Shown one piece after another: positions 45,068-53,779 of a DNA stretch of 64,000 bases. This DNA is from an uncultured Alistipes sp. (GTDB lineage Bacteria; Bacteroidota; Bacteroidia; Bacteroidales; Rikenellaceae). The notes below the pieces were generated by a model. It saw nothing but the letters and a program-made list of their open reading frames with translations. It was not told the DNA's origin and searched no databases. Numbering within the stretch: position 1 is the first letter of the stretch; each line of letters opens with the position of its first letter. Where the stretch lies: contig CANQIF010000001.1 in assembly GCA_947623965.1 (NCBI GenBank), forward strand, positions 248,001 to 312,000, read 5' to 3'. The translations under genes were made by a program, and so were the position numbers.

Positions 45068-45298
45068 GTACTTTGGCTTCGCCTTAGATACTTCGTCTCG
45101 GCAATGTCCAAATAAATTTGGCATTGCGCTCGACTTATTCGTACTTTGGCTGCGCCTTAGATACTTCGTCTCGGCAATGTCCAAATAAATTTGGCATTGC
45201 GCTCGACTTATTCGTATTTTGGCTGCGCCGAAGATACTCCGCCTCGGCAAAATCTGCAAACTTCGTTTGCATTTTGCCCTCGGCTTTTCGTATCTTTG
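45068..45298 (+). promoter_or_regulatory. Portable promoter cassette P3, three tandem copies
   Basis: Units begin at GTACTTTGG (45068), GTACTTTGG (45141), GTATTTTGG (45214) and end with GTATCTTTG (45290-45298): periods 73, 73 and 76. Hairpin arms are GGCAATG/CATTGC in the first two and GGCAAAAT/ATTTTGCC in the third. Only the last copy has an exact TATCTTTG (45291-45298), with -33 TTTGC (45266-45270) 20 bases upstream. Confidence 0.85.
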
Positions 45299-45302
45299 CC
45301 TC

Positions 45303-47417
45303 ATGGAACAGCAGTTGCAGACCGACATCAAGTTCGTCGCCGGCGTCGGCGAAGTCCGCGCCAAGGTGCTCGAACGGGAGCTCAAGGTTCGCACCGTAGG
45401 CGATCTGCTGAACCTTTTCCCCTTCCGCTACATCGACCGCACGCGCATCTACGCCATCGCCGAGATCACCGAAGCCGCCGCGCTCACCTACGTGCAGCTG
45501 CGGGCCCGCGTTACGGGCGTCGCCTACGCCGGCACGGGGCGCAAGCAGCGCTTCACGGTCTTCGTCGAGGATGCCTCGGGCAGCACCGAACTGGTCTGGT
45601 TCCGCGGCATCAAGTGGATCGAGAAGCGGATCGAGGTGGGCCGCGAGTACCTCATCTTCGGCCGGCCGTCGTTCTACCGCGGCGAGCTGCAGCTCGCCCA
45701 TCCCGAACTCGAAACGATGGAGCAGGCCCTCTCGCGCAAGGTAGAGAGCGGCATGCAGGGCATCTACCCCTCCTCCGAAACCCTCGCCTCGACCTTCGGC
45801 ACGAAGGGGCTCTACCGCATCGTCTGCAACGCCTGGGCGACGCTGCGCGGCCGCATCGCCGACCCGCTGCCCGAGGCGCTGCGCCGCAGCTACGGCCTCC
45901 TGGAGCTTCACGACGCCTACTACAACATCCACTTCCCGCAATCGGCCGAGCTGCTGCGCCAGGCCCAGTACCGCCTCAAGTTCGACGAGCTGCTGGGGAT
46001 TCAGCTGGGGATCCAGAGCCGCCGCACGGAGCGCCTCGCCAAGCAGAACGGCTTCCTCTTTCCGAAGGTCGGGGAGCTCTTCAACACGTTTTATAACGAA
46101 CGCCTTCCCTTCACCCTCACGGGGGCGCAGAAGCGCGTCATCCGCGAGATCCGGCAGGATACGATCAGCGGCTTCCAGATGAACCGCCTGCTGCAGGGCG
46201 ACGTCGGCAGCGGCAAGACGCTCGTAGCCCTCATGTCGATGCTGCTGGCGGTCGACAACGGCTTCCAGGCCTGCATCATGGCGCCCACCGAAATTCTCGC
46301 CCGCCAGCACTACGCCTCCTTCCAGCGTTTCTTAGGCGACCTGCCCGTGCGGGTGGCGATCCTCACGGGGGCCTCGAAAAGCCGCGAACGGCGCGAAGCG
46401 CTCGAAGGAATCGCCTCGGGCGAGGTGCAGCTGCTCGTCGGCACGCATGCCCTCATCGAGGACCGCGTGCAGTTCCGCAACCTCGGCTTCGTGGTGATCG
46501 ACGAACAGCACCGCTTCGGCGTCGAACAGCGCGCCCGCCTCTGGACGAAGAACCTCCAGCCGCCCCACATCCTCGTCATGACCGCCACCCCCATTCCGCG
46601 GACGCTGGCCATGACCCTCTACGGCGACCTCGACGTATCGGTGATCGACGAGCTGCCGCCGGGCCGCCGCCCCGTGCTGACCAGCCATTACACCGATGCG
46701 GCGCGGCTGCGGCTCTGGGGCTTCCTGAAGCAGCAGATCGCCCGGGGACGTCAGGTCTACATCGTCTATCCGCTCATCCAGGAGTCCGAGGCGATGGACT
46801 ACAAGGACCTCACGGACGGTTACGAGGCCGTCTCGCGCGACTTTCCGCTGCCCGACTACGTGGTGGCGATCTGCCACGGACAGATGAAGCCGGCCGACAA
46901 GGAGGAGTCGATGCGCCAGTTCAAGTCGGGCGAGGCGCAGATCCTCGTCGCCACCTCCGTGATCGAAGTGGGGGTCGACGTGCCGAACGCCACGGTGATG
47001 GTCATCGAATCGGCCGAGCGCTTCGGTCTCTCGCAGCTGCACCAGCTGCGCGGGCGCGTGGGCCGCGGCGCCGAACAGTCCTACTGCATCCTCATGTCGG
47101 GAGAGAAGCTCTCGCGCGAATCGCGGGCGCGCCTCGACGCCATGTGCGAGACGACGGACGGATTCCGCCTCGCCGAGCTCGACCTCAAGCTGCGCGGCGC
47201 GGGCGACGTCAACGGCACGCAGCAGAGCGGCATGGCCTTTGATCTGAAGATCGCCAACCCGACACGCGACGTGCAGGTGCTGAGCCTCACGCGCGACGCG
47301 GCGGCCGCGCTGCTCGCCGAGGATCCCGGCCTCCTCCGGCCCGAACACCGCGGCCTCGAAGCGCTGCGGCGCCGCTACTCCGGCCGCGAGAAGTTCGATT
47401 TTTCGCAAATATCGTAA
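45303..47417 (+). CDS. recG: ATP-dependent DNA helicase RecG
   Basis: 704 residues, cytoplasmic. Remodels stalled forks and branched DNA. Wedge/OB region (about 1-180: IKFVAGVGEVRAKVLERELKVRTVGDLLNLFPFRYIDR), then helicase motifs: GDVGSGKT (Walker A), DEQHRFG (DEQH box), MTATPIPRTLAMTLYGDLD, HGQMK, ATSVIEVGVDVPNA and QLRGRVGRG; C-terminal TRG-like end. Normal length. The start codon lies only four bases after the -7 box, so the mRNA is probably leaderless or nearly so. No gene of the same operon follows. Confidence 0.96.
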   Translation: MEQQLQTDIKFVAGVGEVRAKVLERELKVRTVGDLLNLFPFRYIDRTRIYAIAEITEAAALTYVQLRARVTGVAYAGTGRKQRFTVFVEDASGSTELVWFRGIKWIEKRIEVGREYLIFGRPSFYRGELQLAHPELETMEQALSRKVESGMQGIYPSSETLASTFGTKGLYRIVCNAWATLRGRIADPLPEALRRSYGLLELHDAYYNIHFPQSAELLRQAQYRLKFDELLGIQLGIQSRRTERLAKQNGFLFPKVGELFNTFYNERLPFTLTGAQKRVIREIRQDTISGFQMNRLLQGDVGSGKTLVALMSMLLAVDNGFQACIMAPTEILARQHYASFQRFLGDLPVRVAILTGASKSRERREALEGIASGEVQLLVGTHALIEDRVQFRNLGFVVIDEQHRFGVEQRARLWTKNLQPPHILVMTATPIPRTLAMTLYGDLDVSVIDELPPGRRPVLTSHYTDAARLRLWGFLKQQIARGRQVYIVYPLIQESEAMDYKDLTDGYEAVSRDFPLPDYVVAICHGQMKPADKEESMRQFKSGEAQILVATSVIEVGVDVPNATVMVIESAERFGLSQLHQLRGRVGRGAEQSYCILMSGEKLSRESRARLDAMCETTDGFRLAELDLKLRGAGDVNGTQQSGMAFDLKIANPTRDVQVLSLTRDAAAALLAEDPGLLRPEHRGLEALRRRYSGREKFDFSQIS

Positions 47418-47471
47418 CCATTCATTTGCAGGGTCCGATAACGAGCGCGCCTGGTATCAACGATTTTTTTA

Positions 47472-47627
47472 TATTTTTGGCGGCGCCGAAGATACGTCGC
47501 CTCTGCAAAATGCAAATAAATTTGCTTTTGCCCGCGGCTTATTCGTATCTTTGACTGCGTCGAAGATACTCCGTCTCGGCAATGCACAAATAAATTTGGC
47601 ATTGCGCTCGGCTTATTCGTATCTTTG
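47472..47627 (+). promoter_or_regulatory. Portable promoter cassette P4, two tandem copies
   Basis: -7-like boxes TATTTTTG (47472-47479), TATCTTTG (47546-47553) and TATCTTTG (47620-47627), i.e. a 74-base period. -33 TTTGG (47595-47599) is 20 bases before the last box. Hairpin arms GCAAAATGCAAA/TTTGC and GGCAATG/CATTGC. Confidence 0.85.
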
Positions 47628-47643
47628 CACAAAGTCGCGACAC

Positions 47644-48957
47644 ATGAAGCCAATGCTAAAATACAGGGGCGGAAAATCCAAAGAGATACCGAACATCCTG
47701 CAGTATATTCCTCGATTTGCCGGACGCTATATCGAACCATTCTTTGGAGGAGGAGCCCTGTTTTTTCATCTCGAACCGGAACAGGCGATCATCAATGATA
47801 TCAATACGAAGCTGATCGGGTTTTATTGGGGTGTAAGGAATGATTATATTCATCTTCGTGAGGAACTTGATGCATTAGAAGCTCTTTATGCAAAGAATCG
47901 GAAAGATTTCGATGCATTAAAAATATCGCATCCCAATATGCGAGTCGAGGATAAGAACGAGACGCTTTATTATCGTCTCCGCGCCATGTTTAACGATCTG
48001 ATTGAAAAGACGTATTCCGATGCATCGCTTTATTTTTATATCAACAAGACGGCTTATTCCGGGATGATTCGTTATAATGCCCGGGGTGAATTCAATGTGC
48101 CGTTCGGCCGATACAAACATTTGAATACCGGCTCCGTAACCTTATCGCACAGTCGGTTGCTGCAGCGAACGGATATCTTCAATACAGACTACAGCGAAAT
48201 TTTCGACATGTGCGATGCGGATGATTTTATGTTTCTCGACCCTCCATACGATTGTATATTTTCGGATTACGGGAACGAAGAACAAAAAGACGGGTTCGAT
48301 GAAGCGAATCACAGAAGATTGGCTGGCGATTTTGCCAATCAGAATACGTTTGAACAAATAAAAGAGGGTAAATTATACGATGCTCCGCTGATGTTGGAGT
48401 GGAACACGTGGAGAGCCATGACAATGCTTGACGGAGGAGAGATTAAAGCGCATTTGAATTTTGACGACTTCGGGAACCCGCTTTCAACTGCGCAAGGGAA
48501 TATGGCCGATATCGAATGCGATTACGGGGATTATCTGCTTAATGTTGAAGTAACCGTTGCAAGTGGACAAAAGCAGTACGATGCCGAAGGAGAGCCGGTT
48601 AGCCGCCATTTGGGAAAGACGAAAGCTGCAAGCGGGAAACCTTGCTATTGTCTTTTTATTGCTCCGACGATCAACGAAGCATGCGTGGCCCATTTTTATG
48701 CGCTTCACCATACGAATATTTCATATTATGGCGGGAAATCCGTCATCATCCCTTTACCGTTGAGCGTTTTTCAAAAGATGCTCGAAAACAGTTGTCGAGC
48801 AGACTATACCCCCTCGCCGAAGCAGGTTCGCGAGTTTTTTGAAGATTCGAAGGAATTGTCAAAATGTTGCACCGACGAGATGCAATGGTTCGAAGAGGTG
48901 AAGCATTTGGCTTTAACATGGTCTCATACGGATCGAGTTGATGTCAGGGCACAATAA
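47644..48957 (+). CDS. Fused Dam-type adenine methylase / AlwI-like restriction nuclease
   Basis: 437 residues, AT-richer than all neighbours. Residues 1-230 are a D12-class N6-adenine methylase: motif X KYRGGKS (6-12), motif I EPFFGGGALF (31-40), recognition region, motif IV DPPY (199-202). After RRLAGDF (224-230) the methylase ends early, without motifs V-VIII, and an AlwI/BstNBI-type nuclease domain begins (PLMLEWNTW). Candidate catalytic residues Glu252, Asp289, Glu302 (in VEVT), Glu315 and His322 keep the spacing I recall for that family; the nuclease's own recognition domain is missing. It looks like an in-frame deletion joining adjacent M and R genes. Transferred DNA, adjacent to cassette P4. 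Confidence 0.75.
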   Translation: MKPMLKYRGGKSKEIPNILQYIPRFAGRYIEPFFGGGALFFHLEPEQAIINDINTKLIGFYWGVRNDYIHLREELDALEALYAKNRKDFDALKISHPNMRVEDKNETLYYRLRAMFNDLIEKTYSDASLYFYINKTAYSGMIRYNARGEFNVPFGRYKHLNTGSVTLSHSRLLQRTDIFNTDYSEIFDMCDADDFMFLDPPYDCIFSDYGNEEQKDGFDEANHRRLAGDFANQNTFEQIKEGKLYDAPLMLEWNTWRAMTMLDGGEIKAHLNFDDFGNPLSTAQGNMADIECDYGDYLLNVEVTVASGQKQYDAEGEPVSRHLGKTKAASGKPCYCLFIAPTINEACVAHFYALHHTNISYYGGKSVIIPLPLSVFQKMLENSCRADYTPSPKQVREFFEDSKELSKCCTDEMQWFEEVKHLALTWSHTDRVDVRAQ

Positions 48958-48983
48958 ATGACAGCAAAATGAGTTGTAAGATT

Positions 48984-49778
48984 ATGAAATTCTTCCTGAC
49001 CCTATTTTCCGTTTTATGGTCTTTCGAGCTCGCGGCGCAGCTCTACCACCCGGGCGAAAAGCTCGAATACCGCGTCAGCTACCGCGCGAAATACTTCCCG
49101 AACACCGAGATCGGCGCCGTGACGGTCGAGACGTCGGAGGTCCCCTCCGAGGCGGGCCCCCGCTACCGCGTGGAGGGGGTCGGCCGCACGCTGCCCACCT
49201 ACCGCTGGTTCTTCAACATGGAGGACCGCTACACGATCCTCGTCGATCCGGCGACGGCCCGCACCGAACGCTTCGAGAGCCGCATCCGTGAGGGAAGCTA
49301 CACCTTCGAGAGCGACTTCGTCTACGACTGGCCCGACAGCTGCGTGCGGACCCGCTGGAGCAGCCGCAAACGCCCCTTCCGGGAGAAGACGATCCCCCTC
49401 ACGGCGGCAAGCATGGATGCCATCTCGCTCTTCTTCAACATGCGGTCGGCCGAGGCCGACGATTTCACGGAAGGGGCCGAAGGGCATCTCGACATGCTGT
49501 TGGAGGATACCGTGCGGCGGATCAACTACCGCTATCTGGGACGCGAGGTGAAGAAGATCCGCAACATGGGCAAGTTCCACGCCCTCAAGTTCGAGTGCCA
49601 GCTGGGATCGAGCGAGCAGTTCTCCTTCACCGACGGTTCGGTGCTGACACTCTGGATCTCGGACGACCGGAACAAGATCCCGCTGGCGATCGAATCGCCC
49701 GTGCGCATCGGCAGCGTGCAGGCCTACATTTCGGGCTGGAAGGGGCTGAAATACCCCCTGTCGAGCCGGATCCGGTAG
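48984..49778 (+). CDS. DUF3108 domain exported protein
   Basis: 264 residues from the ATG at 48984 (MKFFLTLFSVLW... signal peptide to about 19, AAQ); an alternative ATG five codons upstream (48969) is possible. DUF3108 pattern: LYHPGEKLEYRVSYRAKYFPNTEIGAVTVE, YRVEGVGRTLPTYRWFFNMEDRY, and C-terminal LTLWISDDRNKIPLAIESPVRIGSVQAYI. Periplasmic, lipocalin-like fold, function unknown. GC content jumps up within the first 15 codons, so the edge of the transferred methylase-nuclease DNA lies at the start of this gene. Confidence 0.85.
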   Translation: MKFFLTLFSVLWSFELAAQLYHPGEKLEYRVSYRAKYFPNTEIGAVTVETSEVPSEAGPRYRVEGVGRTLPTYRWFFNMEDRYTILVDPATARTERFESRIREGSYTFESDFVYDWPDSCVRTRWSSRKRPFREKTIPLTAASMDAISLFFNMRSAEADDFTEGAEGHLDMLLEDTVRRINYRYLGREVKKIRNMGKFHALKFECQLGSSEQFSFTDGSVLTLWISDDRNKIPLAIESPVRIGSVQAYISGWKGLKYPLSSRIR

Positions 49779-49851
49779 TCCGCCGCAGCCGGCCGGCACC
49801 CCGGCGGATGCATTTTTCGCGCTGCACGGAACCGATTCCGTAAAATTTTGT

Positions 49852-49859
49852 TACCTTTG
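49852..49859 (+). promoter_or_regulatory. -7 promoter box of the coiled-coil membrane protein gene
   Basis: TACCTTTG, 18 bases before the start codon. Confidence 0.6.
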
Positions 49860-49877
49860 TCTCAAAACCGATCCGCT

Positions 49878-50807
49878 ATGGAAGAGAAGAACTACGGATA
49901 CGACCCCTCCGAGGAGGAAGAGGAGGCCTACTACGACGAACCCCGTCCGCAACAGCAGACCGCCATCCGGGGCTACCGCATCGTGATCGCCCTGCTCTCG
50001 GTGATTCTGGTAGCCATTTCAATGCTCTACTTCAGCATCCACCGCCAGCAGATGCGCGACAACGTGCTGCTTGCGGCCGACCGCGACTCGCTGCAAAACG
50101 ATCTGGCGGAGCTCATCGTCGAATACGACGGCATGAAGGTCAAGAACGACAGCATCACGGCCGGACTGGAGCGCGCCAACGAGATGATCGAGAAGCTCAA
50201 GCGCGAGCGCAGCTGGAACTACGCCAAGCTCAAGCAGTACGAGAAGGAGCTCGGCACGCTGCGCACGGCCATGCACGGCTACATCCGGCAGATCGACTCG
50301 CTCAACACGCTCAACAAGAAGCTCATCACCGAGAACGTCTCCTACCGCAAGGAGATCTCCTCGGCCAACCTGCGCGCCGACATGGCCGAGGAGCGGTCGG
50401 CCGAACTCGAGAACAAGGTGAAGGCCGGCTCGGTGGTCTACGCCCGCGACCTGCAGCTCTTCGCCCTCAACCAGCGCGGCAAGACGGTCACGCGCATCCG
50501 GAACGCCGCCCGGCTGCGCGTCGATTTCGTTCTTTCGGCCAACCAGCTCGCCACGCCCGGCAACAAGGCCGTCTACCTGCGCATCACCTCGCCCGACGGC
50601 TATGTGCTGACGACCGATGCGATGCCCACCTTCGAATTCGAAGGCGAGCTGCTGACCTACTCGGCCATGCGCGAAGTGGACTACCAGAACGAGGATCTCG
50701 AAGTGGGCATCTACTTCAACAGCACGGGCTTCACGGCCGGCACCTACCGCATCGAGCTCTACATGGAGGGCCGCCTGATCGGCTCGACCGAGATCGCCAT
50801 GCGATAA
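49878..50807 (+). CDS. Membrane-anchored coiled-coil protein
   Basis: 309 residues, no named family I can assign. Acidic cytoplasmic N-terminus (YDPSEEEEEAYYDE), one membrane segment (about 33-52, IVIALLSVILVAISMLYFSI), a long coiled coil (about 55-190, RDSLQNDLAELIVEYDGMKVKNDS ... LNTLNKKLITENVSYRKEI) and a C-terminal beta domain (about 200-309: AGSVVYARDLQLFALNQRGKTVTRIRNAARLRVDFVLSANQLATPG ... GTYRIELYMEGRLIGSTEI). Probably periplasmic and structural. Own promoter; followed by a GC-rich hairpin. Confidence 0.75.
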   Translation: MEEKNYGYDPSEEEEEAYYDEPRPQQQTAIRGYRIVIALLSVILVAISMLYFSIHRQQMRDNVLLAADRDSLQNDLAELIVEYDGMKVKNDSITAGLERANEMIEKLKRERSWNYAKLKQYEKELGTLRTAMHGYIRQIDSLNTLNKKLITENVSYRKEISSANLRADMAEERSAELENKVKAGSVVYARDLQLFALNQRGKTVTRIRNAARLRVDFVLSANQLATPGNKAVYLRITSPDGYVLTTDAMPTFEFEGELLTYSAMREVDYQNEDLEVGIYFNSTGFTAGTYRIELYMEGRLIGSTEIAMR

Positions 50808-50853
50808 GAGTCGCCAACCTTGCATTGCTCGCTTTACTCGCGGAAATGCTTTA

Positions 50854-50890
50854 AACCGCCCCTGCCGACACATACGCGGCAGGGGCGGTT
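50854..50890 (+). terminator. Terminator-like hairpin after the coiled-coil gene
   Basis: 14-bp perfect stem AACCGCCCCTGCCG (50854-50867) / 50877-50890. No T run follows, so termination is uncertain. Confidence 0.5.
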
Positions 50891-50914
50891 GCGTTGCGGA
50901 CGGGCGTGGCCCGA

Positions 50915-51510
50915 GTTTTCGGGCTGCAGCCTGCGGAGGAACAGCACGAGCGGACGCGAGTTGCGGACCTCCGCTGCCGGGCGGCTGCGGGCTGCGGCGG
51001 TTCCTATCGGAACCGCAAATTCAGCATTCAAAATTCAAGATTCAAAATTTCATGGGTTCCCGGGCGAGCCTGGCTGTATGTTCCGGTTCGGGGCGCAGCT
51101 TGCGAAGGAACGCACAAGCGGACGCAAAGGCGGACGCGAACAGCGGGCCTTCGCGCGGCGAAGCTGCGGCCCGCTACGGCTTCTTGCGAAGCCGCAAATG
51201 AAAAATGAAAAATGCAGAATCGGGCTGCAGACTGCGGAGGAGCGCTCGAAACAGAGCTTTTGGGTCGCGAGTTGCGGGCCTTCGCCGCCGGGCGGCTGCG
51301 GCCCGCTGCGGTTCCGTTCGGAACCGCAAATTCAGAATTCAAGATTCAAAATTAAGCAAGTTTGACGAGCACGCTTGGGCTTACTCCGGTTCGGGGCGCA
51401 GCCTGCGGAGGTCGCACACGACTGCAAGGAGTTGCGGGCCTCCGCCGCCCCCAGGCTGCGGCCCGCACGGCCTTTTCAAGGCCGAAATCCGGAACAGCGG
51501 CCCGCCGATA
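50915..51510 (+). repeat. Mosaic structured repeat array 9
   Basis: No gene. Four plus-oriented units: hybrid arm with hairpin GCGGTTCC-TATC-GGAACCGC (50997-51016), AT-rich tail and linker; CTTGCGAAG arm with hairpin CGGCTTC-TTGC-GAAGCCG (51177-51194); a third arm with hairpin GCGGTTCC-GTTC-GGAACCGC (51308-51327) and tail (51328-51354); CCTGCGGAG arm with hairpin CGGCCTT-TTC-AAGGCCG (51468-51484). Confidence 0.85.
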
Positions 51511-51519
51511 CCTTTTCGC

Positions 51520-51595
51520 TCTTTGGATTTAGATACTCCGTCTCGGCAGAATCAAGCCTGCCGCTTGCTTCTGCCCTCGACTTTTCGTATCTTTG
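51520..51595 (+). promoter_or_regulatory. Portable promoter cassette P5
   Basis: Left end degenerate (CTCTTTGGATTTAGATAC); hairpin arms GGCAGAAT.CAAGC / GCTTG.TTCTGCC; -33 TTGC (51565-51568), 19-base spacer, TATCTTTG (51588-51595). It abuts array 9 and lies 31 bases upstream of ispG. Confidence 0.85.
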
Positions 51596-51626
51596 GGTCC
51601 GTGTTCTCCGAAAAACGCACTCAACT

Positions 51627-53168
51627 ATGGATATTACCCGTTACACCCGACGCCCGAGCTGCCGCGTCCGCATCGGTTCGGTCGAGATCGGCGGCGGCCA
51701 GCCCGTCGCCGTGCAGTCGATGACCAACACTTCGACCCTCGATACGGAGGGTTCCGTCGCGCAGATCGAGCGCATCGACCGGGCCGGCGGTCCGATCGTC
51801 CGCCTCACGGCCCAGGGTCGCCGCGAAGGCGAGAACCTCCGAAACATCGTCGAGCGGCTGCGCGCCGACGGCTTCCGCACGGCCATTGTGGCCGACATCC
51901 ACTTCGTCCCCGAGGTGGCCTCGATCGCGGCCGAATACGTCGATAAAGTGCGCATCAATCCGGGCAACTACCGCACCGGCCACGGCGAACTGGAGGCCCT
52001 CATCGAGCAGTGCCGCCGCCGCGGCGTGGCGCTGCGCATCGGTGTCAACCACGGCTCGCTCGCCCGGCGGGTCTTCGACCGCTACGGCGATACGCCCGAA
52101 GGGATGGTCGTCTCGGCGATGGAATTCCTGCGCGTCTGCCGCGACCGGCAGTTCGACCAGGTGGTCGTCTCGATGAAGTCGAGCAACACGCGCGTCATGG
52201 TGGCGGCCTACCGGCTGCTCGTCGCGAAGATGGCGGAGGAGGGGATGGACTACCCGATCCACCTCGGCGTGACGGAGGCGGGGGCCGGCCTCGAAGGGCG
52301 CATCAAGAGCGCCGTGGGGATCGGAGCCCTCTTGGCCGACGGCATCGGCGACACGATCCGCGTCTCGCTCACCGAGGCCCCCGAGAACGAGATCCCGACG
52401 GCCCGGCTGCTGGTCGACCACTTCGCCCGCCGAAACGGAAGTTTCGAGGTGCATCACCCCGAGCGCTACTCGCCTTTCGTCTATCGCCGCCGCTCGGCGG
52501 TGCAGATTCCCGTCGTGCACGATGAGCCGCACGAGGGGTTCCGCGTGATCGAGGCCCTTTCGGAGAATCCGACCGCCGAACTGCGCGCCGCGCTGCTCGA
52601 CCTCGAACCGGCAGCTGTTCCGGCGATCGTGAAGCGGCGCTACGACGATGCGTCGCTCGAAGCGGTGGCCGTGCGCGCCGCGGCCGATCTGGGCGTGCTC
52701 TTCCTCGACGGTCTGGCCGACGGCATCTGGATCGATGCACCGCAGCACGACGCCGCAGCGATCCGCGAGGTGGAGCTCATGATCCTCCAGGCGGCCCGCG
52801 TCCGCTTCTCGCACACGGAGTACATCGCCTGCCCGAGCTGCGGGCGCACGCTCTACGATATCGAGAAGACCCTCGCGACGATCCGTTCGCGCACGTCGCA
52901 CCTGAAGAACCTGCGCATCGGGGTCATGGGGTGCATCGTGAACGGTCCGGGCGAGATGGCCGACGCCGATTACGGCTATGTCGGCGCCGCTCCCGGGCGC
53001 ATCACCCTCTACAAGGGACGCGAGGTGATCGAACGCAACATCCCCCAGGAGGAGGCATTGAACCGGCTCGTGGCGCTCATCAAGGTCGGGGGCGACTGGA
53101 TCGAACCGGAGGAGCAGACCTTGCTGGGTGCCGAGCCTGCAGGGGCCGGCGGCCGCGAAACGGAATAA
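51627..53168 (+). CDS. ispG: 4-hydroxy-3-methylbut-2-enyl-diphosphate synthase
   Basis: 513 residues, cytoplasmic. Reduces MEcPP to HMBPP in the MEP isoprenoid pathway, with a [4Fe-4S] cluster. N-terminal TIM barrel (about 1-260, QPVAVQSMTNTSTLDT, VADIHF, GNYR, GVNHGSL), a shortened middle insert (about 262-390), and the C-terminal cluster domain with CPSCGR (Cys402, Cys405) and GVMGCIVNGPGE (Cys436, Glu443). The insert type is usual in Bacteroidota and plants; this copy is shorter than the ~600-residue forms. 25 bases before the acetyltransferase gene. Confidence 0.95.
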   Translation: MDITRYTRRPSCRVRIGSVEIGGGQPVAVQSMTNTSTLDTEGSVAQIERIDRAGGPIVRLTAQGRREGENLRNIVERLRADGFRTAIVADIHFVPEVASIAAEYVDKVRINPGNYRTGHGELEALIEQCRRRGVALRIGVNHGSLARRVFDRYGDTPEGMVVSAMEFLRVCRDRQFDQVVVSMKSSNTRVMVAAYRLLVAKMAEEGMDYPIHLGVTEAGAGLEGRIKSAVGIGALLADGIGDTIRVSLTEAPENEIPTARLLVDHFARRNGSFEVHHPERYSPFVYRRRSAVQIPVVHDEPHEGFRVIEALSENPTAELRAALLDLEPAAVPAIVKRRYDDASLEAVAVRAAADLGVLFLDGLADGIWIDAPQHDAAAIREVELMILQAARVRFSHTEYIACPSCGRTLYDIEKTLATIRSRTSHLKNLRIGVMGCIVNGPGEMADADYGYVGAAPGRITLYKGREVIERNIPQEEALNRLVALIKVGGDWIEPEEQTLLGAEPAGAGGRETE

Positions 53169-53193
53169 GAATGCCTAAAACAGTTGCGACAAG

Positions 53194-53760
53194 ATGACAC
53201 TCGATGAATTTTTAACCCATGTCGGCGCCCGCCGGCCGCTCGATACGCCTGAGATTTACGCCTTCATGAACCGGATGAGCGACGAGGCGCAGCGCATCAC
53301 CGCCGAACTGAACGGAGGCTATCACACGCAGGAGGAGCTGCGGGTGCTGTTTGCCCGTCTGACGGGCAAACCCGTGAATGCCACGCTGCGGATCTTTCCG
53401 CCGCTCTATACGGATTTCGGCAGGAACATCGCCGTCGGAGCGGATGTCTTCATCAATGCCGGCTGCCATTTTCAGGACCAGGGAGGCGTCACGCTGGGTG
53501 ACGGCTGCCTCATCGGGCACAACGTGGTCTTCGCGACCCTCAACCACGATCTCGATCCGGCCCGGCGCTCCGCCATGACACCGGCCCCCATCGTGCTGGG
53601 ACGGAACGTGTGGATCGGTTCCAATGCGACCATTCTGCAGGGCGTGACCATCGGCGACGGCGCCGTGGTCGCTGCGGGAGCTGTGGTGACCAAGGATGTA
53701 CCGGCCGGGACCGTCGTGGGCGGCGTGCCGGCCCGACCGATCCGCAAGATCGAAGGATAA
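53194..53760 (+). CDS. Hexapeptide-repeat O-acetyltransferase (maltose/nodulation type)
   Basis: 188 residues. N-terminal helical cap (about 1-60, GHxR-type maltose acetyltransferase end) and left-handed beta-helix of hexapeptide repeats (about 70-180: NIAVGADVFINAGCHFQDQGGVTLGDGCLIGHNVVFATLNHDLDPARR ... IVLGRNVWIGSNATILQGVTIGDGAVVAAGAVVTKDVPAGTVVGGVPARPIRKI). Catalytic His is in NHDLDP. Acceptor sugar unknown. Probably co-transcribed with ispG by position alone. Confidence 0.9.
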   Translation: MTLDEFLTHVGARRPLDTPEIYAFMNRMSDEAQRITAELNGGYHTQEELRVLFARLTGKPVNATLRIFPPLYTDFGRNIAVGADVFINAGCHFQDQGGVTLGDGCLIGHNVVFATLNHDLDPARRSAMTPAPIVLGRNVWIGSNATILQGVTIGDGAVVAAGAVVTKDVPAGTVVGGVPARPIRKIEG

Positions 53761-53779
53761 AGCCGGCGCCGGGGCGCGA

